Assembly: GCF_003205575.1 (NCBI RefSeq) | Contig: NZ_PYBW01000078.1 | Coordinates: 1 to 64,000, forward strand | Reading direction: 5' to 3' | DNA length: 64,000 nucleotides | Source: Streptomyces tateyamensis | GTDB taxonomy: Bacteria; Actinomycetota; Actinomycetes; Streptomycetales; Streptomycetaceae | Part shown: positions 53,533-61,912 of the stretch, piece by piece | Position numbering within the stretch: the first letter of the stretch is position 1 | Layout: each line of letters begins with the position of its first letter | The notes under the pieces: generated by a model | Database searches by the model: none | Told to the model about the DNA's origin: nothing | Seen by the model: only the letters and a program-made list of their open reading frames with translations | Translations under genes and position numbers: made by a program

Positions 53533-55044
53533 TCAGTGCGGCAGCGCGACGATCCCGGCGCCGTAGCCGGCCCGGTTGCGGCAGAGCCCGGCGCCGACCA
53601 GGCAGTTGGCGTGCGCCTGCTCCAGCAGCAGCCCGCGCAGCTGGTCCGGACCCCAGCCCGGGTGCAGCGCGGCCGCCACCGCGATCGCGCCGGTCACGTG
53701 CGCGGCGCTCATCGAGGTGCCGGCCAGCGCCGCGTACCGACCGCCCGGCCAGTCCGAGACGATCGCCTCGTCCGGCCCGCCGTCCGGGTCGCCGCCGGGC
53801 GCGGCCACCGTGATCCGGCCGTCGCCGTAGTTGGAGTAGCCGGCCAGCGCGCCCAACCGGGTCACCGCGCTGACCGAGACCACCCCGGGCAGCTCGCCGG
53901 GCAGCCGGATGCACTCCGGGCCCAGGTGCCGGTCGTCCCCGGAGCCGGTGAGCCGGTCGTTGGGACTGCGCTGGTCGGCGCGCGGGCCCATCAGGTCCTG
54001 TCCGTCGTTGCCCGCCGAGGCGACCACCAGCGCGCGCCGCTGGGCGTAGGCCACCGCCCGGCCGACCGCCTGGATCATCGCGGCCTGGTCCGCGTCCTCC
54101 GGGCAGTTGTACTTCCACGGATCGGCGAAGTAGCTGTCGTTGACCGCCACCGCCCCGCGGTCGGCCGCCCAGAGCAGCCCGCAGACGATGTTCTCCGGGT
54201 AGTACTGCCCGAGCGGCCCGAGCAGGCGCACCGCCGCGATCCGCACCCCGGGCGCCACCCCGACCACCCCGTGGCCGTCCCGCCCGGCGCCGATCAGCCC
54301 GGCCACGTGGGTGCCGTGGCCGCTCTCGGCCACCGAGGCGTCCGGCCGCCAGGCGCCCGAGCGGGCATCCGGGCGTCCGTCGGCGCAGGAGACCGAGTCG
54401 GCCGGGGAGACCGCGTCGCGCAGGTCGGGGTGGGTGTCGTCGACCCCCGAGTCGAGCACCGCGACCAGCACCTGACGCAGCGCCGACTCCGGCCGGGCGG
54501 CCTGCACCGGCGTGGTGGGCGCCGGCTCCGGCAGCGCCCCGCCCGAGCCGGCCGTGGCCGCGGCGCCCATCATCACCAGGTTCCAGCCCGCCCGCTCCCC
54601 GGGATCCGGCACGGTCGGCGTAGCGTCCCCCTCCATCCGCTGCGCCGCGTCCCCGGACCCGTGGCGGAAGTCCCCCGCCCCGTCCAGCGAGCGCGGCGGC
54701 CCCGGCACCCTGGCGGTGCGGGTGGCGCCGGCCGCCGCGATCCCGGCCCGGGCGCGCACCCGGGCGGCGAAGGCGCCGTCGGCGGCGTACGCCAGCACCA
54801 TGCCGACCTGCGGGTACTCCTGGACCACCTGCCCGCCGGCCGAGCGCACCGCCGCGTCCGCCACCGCGACGCCCTGCGCGTCGGTGCGCTGGGCCAGCAC
54901 CAGGTAGCTGAGGTAGCTGCGCGGCCCGTCCGCCATGTACGGCAGCGCGCCGCCCAGCAGCAGCGCCGCCGCCAGCGCGGCGGGCGCGCCGCGCAGCACC
55001 AGGCCGCGGTGGCGCCGGCGGGAGACCAGCCGGACGTCGGCCAT
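53533..55044 (-). CDS. S8 subtilisin-like secreted serine peptidase
   Basis: A 503-residue exported subtilase. An N-terminal Arg-rich stretch and hydrophobic segment (APAALAAALLLGGALPY, residues 20-36) serve as signal or anchor. An inhibitor-like propeptide region lies at ~40-160. The catalytic triad is Asp198 (VAVLDSGVDDTHPDL), His243 (GHGTHVAGL) and Ser444 (AGTSMSAAHV); the oxyanion Asn is in SAGNDG. Extra Cys pairs (SCADGR, YNCPED, ECIRL, NCLVG...LCRN) may form disulfides. No substrate is known. Divergent from the helicase gene. Confidence 0.9.
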   Translation of the reverse strand: MADVRLVSRRRHRGLVLRGAPAALAAALLLGGALPYMADGPRSYLSYLVLAQRTDAQGVAVADAAVRSAGGQVVQEYPQVGMVLAYAADGAFAARVRARAGIAAAGATRTARVPGPPRSLDGAGDFRHGSGDAAQRMEGDATPTVPDPGERAGWNLVMMGAAATAGSGGALPEPAPTTPVQAARPESALRQVLVAVLDSGVDDTHPDLRDAVSPADSVSCADGRPDARSGAWRPDASVAESGHGTHVAGLIGAGRDGHGVVGVAPGVRIAAVRLLGPLGQYYPENIVCGLLWAADRGAVAVNDSYFADPWKYNCPEDADQAAMIQAVGRAVAYAQRRALVVASAGNDGQDLMGPRADQRSPNDRLTGSGDDRHLGPECIRLPGELPGVVSVSAVTRLGALAGYSNYGDGRITVAAPGGDPDGGPDEAIVSDWPGGRYAALAGTSMSAAHVTGAIAVAAALHPGWGPDQLRGLLLEQAHANCLVGAGLCRNRAGYGAGIVALPH

Positions 55045-55208
55045 CGCGCTCCTCCGCTCCCGGGGGGACCGTTCAGGGACAACAAGGCCTCACACTATGA
55101 GCGAAATGTCCTATTTGACCATTTATAAGGAACCGCCCACCGCCATCCGGTCGCATCCACCGCCCGGGCTCCCCGCGCGCTGTCAGCCCCACCCGGCACC
55201 ATGGGTGC

Positions 55209-58200
55209 ATGGCGGACCCACAACTCCCCACCGACCCGATGGCCGGCTTCGCCCCGGCCACCCGCGCCTGGTTCGAGGCCGCCTTCGACGGCCCCACCAG
55301 CGCCCAGGCCGGTGCCTGGGCCGCCATCCGCGAGCAGAACGACGTGCTGGTGGTCGCCCCCACCGGATCCGGCAAGACGCTGGCCGCCTTCCTGTCCGCC
55401 CTGGACCGGCTGGCCACCACCCCGCCGCCCGCCGAGCCGCGCAAGCGGCTGCGGGTGCTCTACGTCTCGCCGCTGAAGGCCCTCGCGGTCGACGTGGAGC
55501 GCAACCTGCGGGCCCCGCTGACCGGCCTGCGCCAGGCCGCGGTCCGCCTCGGCCTGCCCGAGCCCGAGGTGCAGGTGGGCATCCGCTCCGGCGACACCCC
55601 GGCCGCCGAGCGCCGCAAGTTCCAGAGCCACCCGCCGGACATCCTGATCACCACCCCGGAGTCACTCTTCCTGCTGCTCACCAGCGCCTCCCGGGAGGCG
55701 CTGCGCGGCGTCGACACGGTGATCCTGGACGAGGTGCACGCGGTGGCCGGCACCAAGCGCGGCGCCCACCTGGCACTCAGCCTGGAGCGGCTGGACGAGC
55801 TGCTGGAGCGCCCGGCCCGCCGGATCGGCCTGTCGGCCACCGTCCGCCCGGTCGAGGAGGTGGCGCGCTACCTCTCCCCGCAGCGCGGCGCGGCCGTGGT
55901 GCAGCCGCCGGCCGCCAAGGAGTTCGACCTGTCGGTGGTGGTCCCGGTGGCCGACCTCGGCGAGCTGTCCGCCACCCCCAACCCCGAGGACCCGGCGCGC
56001 TCCGCCTCGATCTGGCCGCACGTCGAGGAGCGGATCGTCGACCTGGTCCAGGCCCACCGCTCGACCATCGTCTTCGCCAACTCCCGGCGGCTGGCCGAGC
56101 GGCTGTGCAACCGGCTGAACGAGATCGCCCACGAGCGGGCCACCGGCGCCCCGCTGCCCGAGGCGCACGGCCCCGCCGAGCTGATGGGCGGCTCGGGCGC
56201 GGCCGGCGGCGCCCCGCCGGTGCTGGCCCGGGCGCACCACGGCTCGGTCTCCAAGGAGCAGCGCGCCCTGGTGGAGGAGGAGCTGAAGGCCGGCCGGCTG
56301 CCCGCGGTGGTGGCCACCTCCAGCCTGGAGCTGGGCATCGACATGGGCGCGGTCGACCTGGTGGTGCAGGTCGAGTCGCCGCCCTCGGTCGCCTCCGGCC
56401 TGCAGCGGGTCGGCCGGGCCGGGCACCAGGTGGGCGCGGTCTCCACCGGTGTGGTCTTCCCCAAGTACCGCGGCGACCTGGTGCAGTCCGCGGTGGTCAC
56501 CGAGCGGATGCGGGCCGGGCGGATCGAGGCGCTGCGCGTCCCCCGCAACCCGCTGGACGTACTGGCCCAGCAGCTGGTGGCGATCTGCGCCCTGGACAGC
56601 TGGGACGTCACCGAACTCCTCGCCCTGGTCCGCCGGGCCGCCCCCTTCGCCTCGCTGCCGCAGTCCGCCTTCGACTCGGTGCTGGACATGCTGGCCGGCC
56701 GCTACCCCTCGGACGCCTTCGCCGAGCTGCGCCCCCGGCTCGTCTGGGACCGGGTGGCCGGCACCGTGACCGGCCGTCCCGGTGCCCAGCGCCTGGCCGT
56801 CACCTCCGGCGGCACCATCCCCGACCGCGGCCTGTTCGGCGTCTTCATCGCCGGCTCCGCGGCGGCTGACGAGAAGGCGGCGAAGAAGGGCGGCGGCCGG
56901 GTCGGCGAGCTGGACGAGGAGATGGTCTACGAGTCCCGGGTCGGCGACGTCTTCACCCTGGGCACCAGCTCCTGGCGGATCCAGGAGATCACCCACGACA
57001 AGGTGCTGGTCACCCCGGCCCCCGGGGTGCCGGGGCGGCTGCCGTTCTGGAAGGGCGACTCGCTGGGCCGCCCGCTGGAGCTGGGCCGGGCGCTGGGCGC
57101 CTTCGTCCGCGAGCTGGGCGCGCTGCCCGAGCCCGAAGCCCGCGAGCGGCTGACCGGCGCCGGCCTGGACACCTGGGCGGCCGACAACCTGCTCGGCTAC
57201 CTGGCCGAGCAACGCCAGGCCGCCGGCCACCTGCCCGACGACCGCACCATCGTGGTCGAGCGCTTCCGCGACGAGCTGGGCGACTGGCGGATCGTCATCC
57301 ACTCCCCCTTCGGCGCCCAGGTGCACGCCCCGTGGGCGCTGGCGCTGGGCGCCCGGCTGCGCGAGCGGCACGGCCTGGACCCGCAGGTGATGCACGGCGA
57401 CGACGGCATCGTGCTGCGCCTGCCGGACGCCGACCTCCTCGACTTCCCGTCAGCTGACGCGCCCTCGGCCGACGAGGCGCCGGTCGGGGCCGATGCCGCG
57501 CTGTTCGACCCGGGCGAGGTCGAGCAGCTGGTCACCGACCAGGTCGGCGGCTCGGCGCTGTTCGCCTCCCGGTTCCGCGAGTGCGCCGGTCGCGCCCTGC
57601 TGCTGCCCCGCCGCAGCCCCGGCAAGCGCACCCCGCTGTGGCAGCAGCGCCAGCGCGCCGCGCAGCTGCTGGAGGTGGCCGGCGAGTATGGCTCCTTCCC
57701 GATCGTGCTGGAGGCGGTCCGCGAGTGCCTGCAGGACGTCTTCGACCTGCCCGGGCTGGTCGAGCTGATGCGGGACCTGGAGTCGCGCGCCGTCCGCCTG
57801 GTCGAGGTGACCACCCCCGAGCCCTCCCCGTTCGCCCGCTCGCTGCTCTTCGGCTACGTCGCCCAGTACCTCTACGAGGGCGACTCGCCGCTGGCCGAGC
57901 GCCGGGCCGCCGCCCTGGCCCTGGACTCCCGGCTGCTGGCCGAACTGCTCGGGCAGGCCGAGCTGCGCGAGCTGATCGACCCGGCGGTGCTGGCCGAGCT
58001 GGAGGCCGAGCTGCAGCGGCTCACCCCGGAGCGCCGGATCAAGGACGTGGAGGGGGTGGCCGACGCGCTGCGCCTGCTCGGTCCGCTCAGCACCGCCGAG
58101 CTGGCCGAGCGCGGCGCCGAGGCCGACTGGGCCGCCGAGCTGCAGGCCGCCCGCCGGGCCATCGCGGTCAGGATCGCCGGCGAGCAGCGCTGGGCCGCGA

Positions 58201-59852
58201 TCGAGGACGCCGGGCGGCTCAGCGACGCGCTCGGCACTCCGCTGCCGGTCGGCGTGCCGGAGGCCTTCACCGAGCCGGTCAAGGATCCGCTGGGCGACCT
58301 GCTGGCCCGCTTCGCCCGCACCAACGGCCCGTTCACCGCGCAGCGGGCCGGCGCCCGCTTCGGGCTGGGCACCGCCGTGGTCACCGGCACCCTGCAGCGG
58401 CTGACCGCGGCCGGGCGGCTGGTGCACGGCGAGTTCCGCCCGGTCGAGGCCGGCGGCACCGGCGAGCCCGAGTGGTGCGACGCCGAGGTGCTGCGCCGGC
58501 TGCGCCGCCGCTCGCTGGCTGCGCTGCGCCAGGAGGTGGAGGCGGTACCGCCGCGCGCGCTGGGCGCCTTCCTGCCCCAGTGGCAGCACCTGAACGGCCA
58601 TCAGCTGCGCGGCGAGGACGGCCTGTTCCGGATCGTGGAACAGCTGCAGGGAGCGGTGCTGCCCGCCTCCGCACTGGAGCGGCTGGTCCTGCCGGCCCGG
58701 CTGAGCGACTACCAGCCCGAGTTGCTCGACCGACTGATGGCCCAGGGCGAGATCGGCTGGGCCGGGGCCGGTGCGCTGCCCGGCAAGGACGGCTGGATCA
58801 GCCTGCACCTGGGCGAGGCGGTGGACCTGGTCCGCCCCGACCCGCTGCCGCTCACCCGCACCCCACTGCACGAAACCCTGCTGGCCGCCCTGGCCAGCGG
58901 CTACGGGCTGCTCTTCAAGGACCTGTGCGCCCAGGCACCGGACACCCCCGAGCCGGAGGTGGTCGCCGCGCTCTGGGACCTGGTCTGGGCCGGCCTGGTC
59001 ACCAACGACACCCTGGCTCCGATCCGGGCCCTGCTCGGCTCCGGCCGCACCCCGGGCGCGACCGCGCACCGGGCGCCCCGCTCGGTGCCGCGCGGCCGGT
59101 ACGGGGGCCTGGGCCGGGTGCCGGCCCGGCCGGCCGATCCGACGGTGGGCGGGCGCTGGTCGCGGCTGCCCGCGCCCGCCGAGCCGACCGCCCGGGCCGC
59201 CGCCCAGGCCCAGGTGCTGCTGGACCGGCACGGCGTGCTGACCCGCGGCACGGTGCAGGCCGAACGGGTGGCGGGCGGCTTCGCCGGCGTCTACCGGGTC
59301 CTCTCCGCCTTCGAGGAACGCGGCCGGGCCCGCCGCGGCTACCTGGTCGAGGGCCTGGGCGGGGCCCAGTTTGCCATGGACGGCGCCGCCGACCGGTTGC
59401 GCTCGATCAACTCGCGGCTGGAGCGGTCCGCCGGCGCCGACTGGCCCGAGCACGCCACCGCGGCGGCCGCCCGCCCCCAGGCCCAGCTGCTGGCCGCCGC
59501 CGACCCGGCCAACGCCTACGGCGCGGCCCTGCCCTGGCCCGAGCCGCCGGGCGGCGAGCAGGGCGGCGCCCACCGCCCGGGCCGCAAGGCGGGCGCGCTG
59601 GTGGTGCTGGTCGACGGGGAGCTGGTGCTCTACCTGGAGCGGGGCGGCAAGTCGCTGCTGTGCTGGAGCGAGGACGAGCAGCGCCTGGCCGCGGCCGTGC
59701 CGGAGCTGGTGACCGCGGTGCGGCGCGGCCGGCTGACCGGGCTGACGGTGGAGAAGGCCAACGGGGAGCAGGCGCTGGGCTCAGCCCTCGGCGCGGTCCT
59801 GGAGGGGGCCGGCTTCCACGCCACGCCCCGCGGGCTGCGGCTGCGCGGCTGA
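55209..59852 (+). CDS. lhr: Lhr-type large ATP-dependent helicase
   Basis: A 1547-residue superfamily-2 helicase of the Lhr family, typical size for actinobacteria. The motor occupies the first ~550 residues: VVAPTGSGKTLAAFLSAL (Walker A), TPESLFLLL, LDEVHAVAGTKRG (DEVH), GLSATVRPVE, the second-domain SSLELGIDMGAVDLV and QRVGRAGHQ. A winged-helix and the Lhr core follow, then a long C-terminal region ending with GLRLRG. Lhr proteins are DNA-repair-linked 3'-5' helicases, and some have a C-terminal uracil-DNA glycosylase-like activity. Start ATG at 55209. Divergent from the subtilase gene; its end overlaps the next gene on the opposite strand. Confidence 0.93.
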   Translation: MADPQLPTDPMAGFAPATRAWFEAAFDGPTSAQAGAWAAIREQNDVLVVAPTGSGKTLAAFLSALDRLATTPPPAEPRKRLRVLYVSPLKALAVDVERNLRAPLTGLRQAAVRLGLPEPEVQVGIRSGDTPAAERRKFQSHPPDILITTPESLFLLLTSASREALRGVDTVILDEVHAVAGTKRGAHLALSLERLDELLERPARRIGLSATVRPVEEVARYLSPQRGAAVVQPPAAKEFDLSVVVPVADLGELSATPNPEDPARSASIWPHVEERIVDLVQAHRSTIVFANSRRLAERLCNRLNEIAHERATGAPLPEAHGPAELMGGSGAAGGAPPVLARAHHGSVSKEQRALVEEELKAGRLPAVVATSSLELGIDMGAVDLVVQVESPPSVASGLQRVGRAGHQVGAVSTGVVFPKYRGDLVQSAVVTERMRAGRIEALRVPRNPLDVLAQQLVAICALDSWDVTELLALVRRAAPFASLPQSAFDSVLDMLAGRYPSDAFAELRPRLVWDRVAGTVTGRPGAQRLAVTSGGTIPDRGLFGVFIAGSAAADEKAAKKGGGRVGELDEEMVYESRVGDVFTLGTSSWRIQEITHDKVLVTPAPGVPGRLPFWKGDSLGRPLELGRALGAFVRELGALPEPEARERLTGAGLDTWAADNLLGYLAEQRQAAGHLPDDRTIVVERFRDELGDWRIVIHSPFGAQVHAPWALALGARLRERHGLDPQVMHGDDGIVLRLPDADLLDFPSADAPSADEAPVGADAALFDPGEVEQLVTDQVGGSALFASRFRECAGRALLLPRRSPGKRTPLWQQRQRAAQLLEVAGEYGSFPIVLEAVRECLQDVFDLPGLVELMRDLESRAVRLVEVTTPEPSPFARSLLFGYVAQYLYEGDSPLAERRAAALALDSRLLAELLGQAELRELIDPAVLAELEAELQRLTPERRIKDVEGVADALRLLGPLSTAELAERGAEADWAAELQAARRAIAVRIAGEQRWAAIEDAGRLSDALGTPLPVGVPEAFTEPVKDPLGDLLARFARTNGPFTAQRAGARFGLGTAVVTGTLQRLTAAGRLVHGEFRPVEAGGTGEPEWCDAEVLRRLRRRSLAALRQEVEAVPPRALGAFLPQWQHLNGHQLRGEDGLFRIVEQLQGAVLPASALERLVLPARLSDYQPELLDRLMAQGEIGWAGAGALPGKDGWISLHLGEAVDLVRPDPLPLTRTPLHETLLAALASGYGLLFKDLCAQAPDTPEPEVVAALWDLVWAGLVTNDTLAPIRALLGSGRTPGATAHRAPRSVPRGRYGGLGRVPARPADPTVGGRWSRLPAPAEPTARAAAQAQVLLDRHGVLTRGTVQAERVAGGFAGVYRVLSAFEERGRARRGYLVEGLGGAQFAMDGAADRLRSINSRLERSAGADWPEHATAAAARPQAQLLAAADPANAYGAALPWPEPPGGEQGGAHRPGRKAGALVVLVDGELVLYLERGGKSLLCWSEDEQRLAAAVPELVTAVRRGRLTGLTVEKANGEQALGSALGAVLEGAGFHATPRGLRLRG

Positions 59853-60128
59853 GACGGGTGCGGTGGCCGGGCGGCGGCGCCGAGCCGGGCCGGCCTGCTG
59901 CTGGTCGCAGTGGACCGGCAGCACGCCCAGGCTCCAGCCGCCCAGGGTGAGCAGCGCGAGCAGCGCGCCGGACCCACCGGACGGCGGACCAGGGGTCAAC
60001 AGGAACCAGAGCAGCACACTGAGCGGCACGACCGGCGCCAGCAGGCGCAGGCCGAACGGGATCGGCAACCGGCGGCGGCCACCGGGGGCTATTCGGCCCT
60101 TGGGACCGCCTTCACTGGTGCGGTGCAC
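59781..60128 (-). CDS. Small membrane protein, overlapping lhr end
   Basis: A 115-residue protein starting VHRTSEGGPKGR at GTG 60128, with GAGGGGAG 8 bases upstream. Two hydrophobic segments are visible: RLLAPVVPLSVLLWFLL and GALLALLTLGGWSLGVLPV. The C-terminal ~40 residues are Arg/Pro-rich and encoded opposite the last 72 bp of lhr, so the true protein may end earlier or the frame may be only partly functional. No family recognised. Confidence 0.4.
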   Translation of the reverse strand: MHRTSEGGPKGRIAPGGRRRLPIPFGLRLLAPVVPLSVLLWFLLTPGPPSGGSGALLALLTLGGWSLGVLPVHCDQQQAGPARRRRPATAPVSAAQPQPAGRGVEAGPLQDRAEG

Positions 60129-60188
60129 TCGCGCGCTCCCCTCTCGTCCCCCCACTGGTCAGGGCGAGATCCCCTTGCGGGGCGGAGG

Positions 60189-60557
60189 TCAGGCAGCTAC
60201 GACGTCCACGGCCGCGGCCTTCGGGGTGATCGAGCTCATCCGCTCACCGGGCGCCGGCAACTGCACGGGCTCCAGCACCGGACGCAGCAGGTCGTCCTCG
60301 GACAGGGCGGCCATCGCGGCCAGCTCGGCCAGCGACAGCTCGTCGCTCACCTCGCGCATGACCTCGGACATCCGGACGTCGAGCGCGTCGCAGATGGCGG
60401 AGAGCAGCTCCGAGGAGGCCTCCTTCTGCCCGCGCTCCACCTCGGAGAGGTATCCGAGCGACACTCGTGCGGCGGCCGACACCTCGCGCAGTGTGCGGCC
60501 CTGGCGCTGGCGCTGCCGACGCAGCACGTCACCCAAGAGGCGACGGAGCAGGATCAT
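60189..60557 (-). CDS. clgR: ClgR-type transcriptional regulator
   Basis: A 122-residue XRE-family regulator. The helix-turn-helix spans LGDVLRRQRQRQGRTLREVSAAARVSLGYLSEVERG (residues 7-43), followed by LLSAICDALDV. The C-terminus ends VVAA. In Streptomyces, ClgR activates clpP1/clpC and lon, and its two final alanines mark it for ClpP-dependent degradation. The start is ATG at 60557 (MILLRRLLGDV), with GGGAG 7 bases upstream. Its usual neighbour cinA lies ~200 bp upstream. Confidence 0.92.
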   Translation of the reverse strand: MILLRRLLGDVLRRQRQRQGRTLREVSAAARVSLGYLSEVERGQKEASSELLSAICDALDVRMSEVMREVSDELSLAELAAMAALSEDDLLRPVLEPVQLPAPGERMSSITPKAAAVDVVAA

Positions 60558-60752
60558 CGGTGGCTCCCTCCTCGGACTGCGGATCGAGATGTCACGTCCC
60601 CACCGTACCGCCTTGCCCGCGTCGTGTGCGGGGACCGTGGTCGTGTTCACTCTGGGCTGCAAGGCTCTCCCCTCCCCTGTTGTTCCCGCCCCGGGCGCAG
60701 GCACGCCCCCTGTACAGAGGGGTTCCCCGGATTCTGCCTGTTCAGCCGTTGT
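60558..60752. other. Region upstream of clgR / end of cinA
   Basis: 195 bp between the cinA stop (60753) and clgR start, both on the minus strand. It contains the 8-bp palindrome CTGTACAG (60710-60717) with CCCCT/AGGGG arms outside it, a small hairpin that may terminate cinA or regulate clgR. I found no clear ClgR operator of the CGC-N5-GCG type. Confidence 0.4.
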
Positions 60753-61265
60753 TCAGTCGACGACAGTGGCGCCGGTCGCACCGCCGACGGGCCCGGCATG
60801 CGCCAGAAACAGGTCGAGCGCACCGTCCACGGCCTTGCGTCGGATTGTGGCACGGTCTCCCGACAGGCGGGGCGATCTCACCAGAGTTCCGCCCGGACCG
60901 GCGAAACCGAGGTGCACTGTGCCGACTGGCTGACCGTCCTGCGGCTCGGGGCCGGCCACTCCGGTGGTCGCCAGACCGTAGTCGGCGCCGAGCAGGCGGC
61001 GGACCCCCTCGGCCATCTGCCGGGCCACCAGCGGATGCACCGGGCCGTGCACCGCCAGCAGGCCCTCGTCCACCCCCAGCAGCTGCGCCTTGAGGTCGGT
61101 GGCATAGGCGGTCACCGAGCCGCGGAAGGTCGCCGAGGCACCGGCCACGTCCACCAGCCGGGCCGCCAGCAGCCCGCCGGTCAGCGACTCGGCCACCGCC
61201 AGGGTGGCCCCCAGGGCGCGCAGCTCGCGGTGCACCTGGTCGGCTCGCGGCACGAACTCGGTCAT
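60753..61265 (-). CDS. cinA: CinA C-terminal-domain protein (NMN amidohydrolase family)
   Basis: A 170-residue stand-alone CinA C-terminal (PncC-type) domain. Landmarks: AESLTGGLLAARLVDVAGAS, YATDLKAQLLGV, PLVARQMAEGVRRLLGADYGLATTGVAGPEPQDGQPVGTVHLGF. The enzyme family hydrolyses nicotinamide mononucleotide to its acid, recycling pyridine nucleotides. It lacks the N-terminal MoCF-like domain of full-length CinA. The ATG overlaps the pgsA stop (ATGA), so both are translationally coupled. Confidence 0.93.
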   Translation of the reverse strand: MTEFVPRADQVHRELRALGATLAVAESLTGGLLAARLVDVAGASATFRGSVTAYATDLKAQLLGVDEGLLAVHGPVHPLVARQMAEGVRRLLGADYGLATTGVAGPEPQDGQPVGTVHLGFAGPGGTLVRSPRLSGDRATIRRKAVDGALDLFLAHAGPVGGATGATVVD

Positions 61266-61912
61266 TGCGCCGCCTTGGTCCGCAGCGCCTCCTGGCGCCG
61301 GCCCTCCCGCCGCAGCCGGACGGCCTGGCGCACGTAGTCGGCGCCGGTGGCGATGGTCAGCAGCACGGCCATAGCCATCAGCACCGCCCGGCCGGTGGCC
61401 AGCAGACCGGTCAGCGGCAGCACGTACATGCCCACCGCGATGCCCTGGGTCAGGGTCTTGATCTTGCCGCCGCGGCTGGCCGGAATCACGCTGTAGCGGA
61501 TCACCCAGAACCGCAGCAGGGTGATGCCGACCTCGCGGGCCAGCACCACCAGGGTGACCCACCAGGGCAGGTCTCCCAGCATCGACAGGCCGATCAGCGC
61601 CGCGCCCATGATCGCCTTGTCCGCGATCGGGTCGGCGATCTTGCCGAAGTCGGTCACCAGGCTGCGCCGCCGGGCGATCTCGCCGTCGAACAGGTCGGTG
61701 ATCATCGCGATCGCGAAGGCCGCCCAGGCCACCGCGCGCCACTTGGGGTTGTGCCCGCCGTCGGCGAACAGCAGCGCCACGAAGACCGGCACCAGCGCGA
61801 GCCGGAGCATGGTCAGCATGTTCGCCAGGTTCCACACCGAGGGCACCGCCGGGCGGGCGGCCCCCGGCCGGGCCGGGCTGGCCGCCGCCGGGCTGCCCGG
61901 CCCCCCGGTCAC
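61262..61912 (-). CDS. pgsA: CDP-diacylglycerol-glycerol-3-phosphate 3-phosphatidyltransferase
   Basis: A 216-residue membrane enzyme making phosphatidylglycerophosphate for phosphatidylglycerol and cardiolipin. The CDP-alcohol phosphotransferase signature, D-G-x2-A-R-x8-G-x3-D-x3-D, is DGEIARRRSLVTDFGKIADP (about residues 75-95). Hydrophobic segments such as LPWWVTLVVLAREVGITLL and AVLMAMAVLLTIATG surround it. The start is GTG at 61912, overlapping the rimO stop (GTGA). The first ~25 residues are Pro/Ala-rich. Confidence 0.92.
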   Translation of the reverse strand: MTGGPGSPAAASPARPGAARPAVPSVWNLANMLTMLRLALVPVFVALLFADGGHNPKWRAVAWAAFAIAMITDLFDGEIARRRSLVTDFGKIADPIADKAIMGAALIGLSMLGDLPWWVTLVVLAREVGITLLRFWVIRYSVIPASRGGKIKTLTQGIAVGMYVLPLTGLLATGRAVLMAMAVLLTIATGADYVRQAVRLRREGRRQEALRTKAAQ

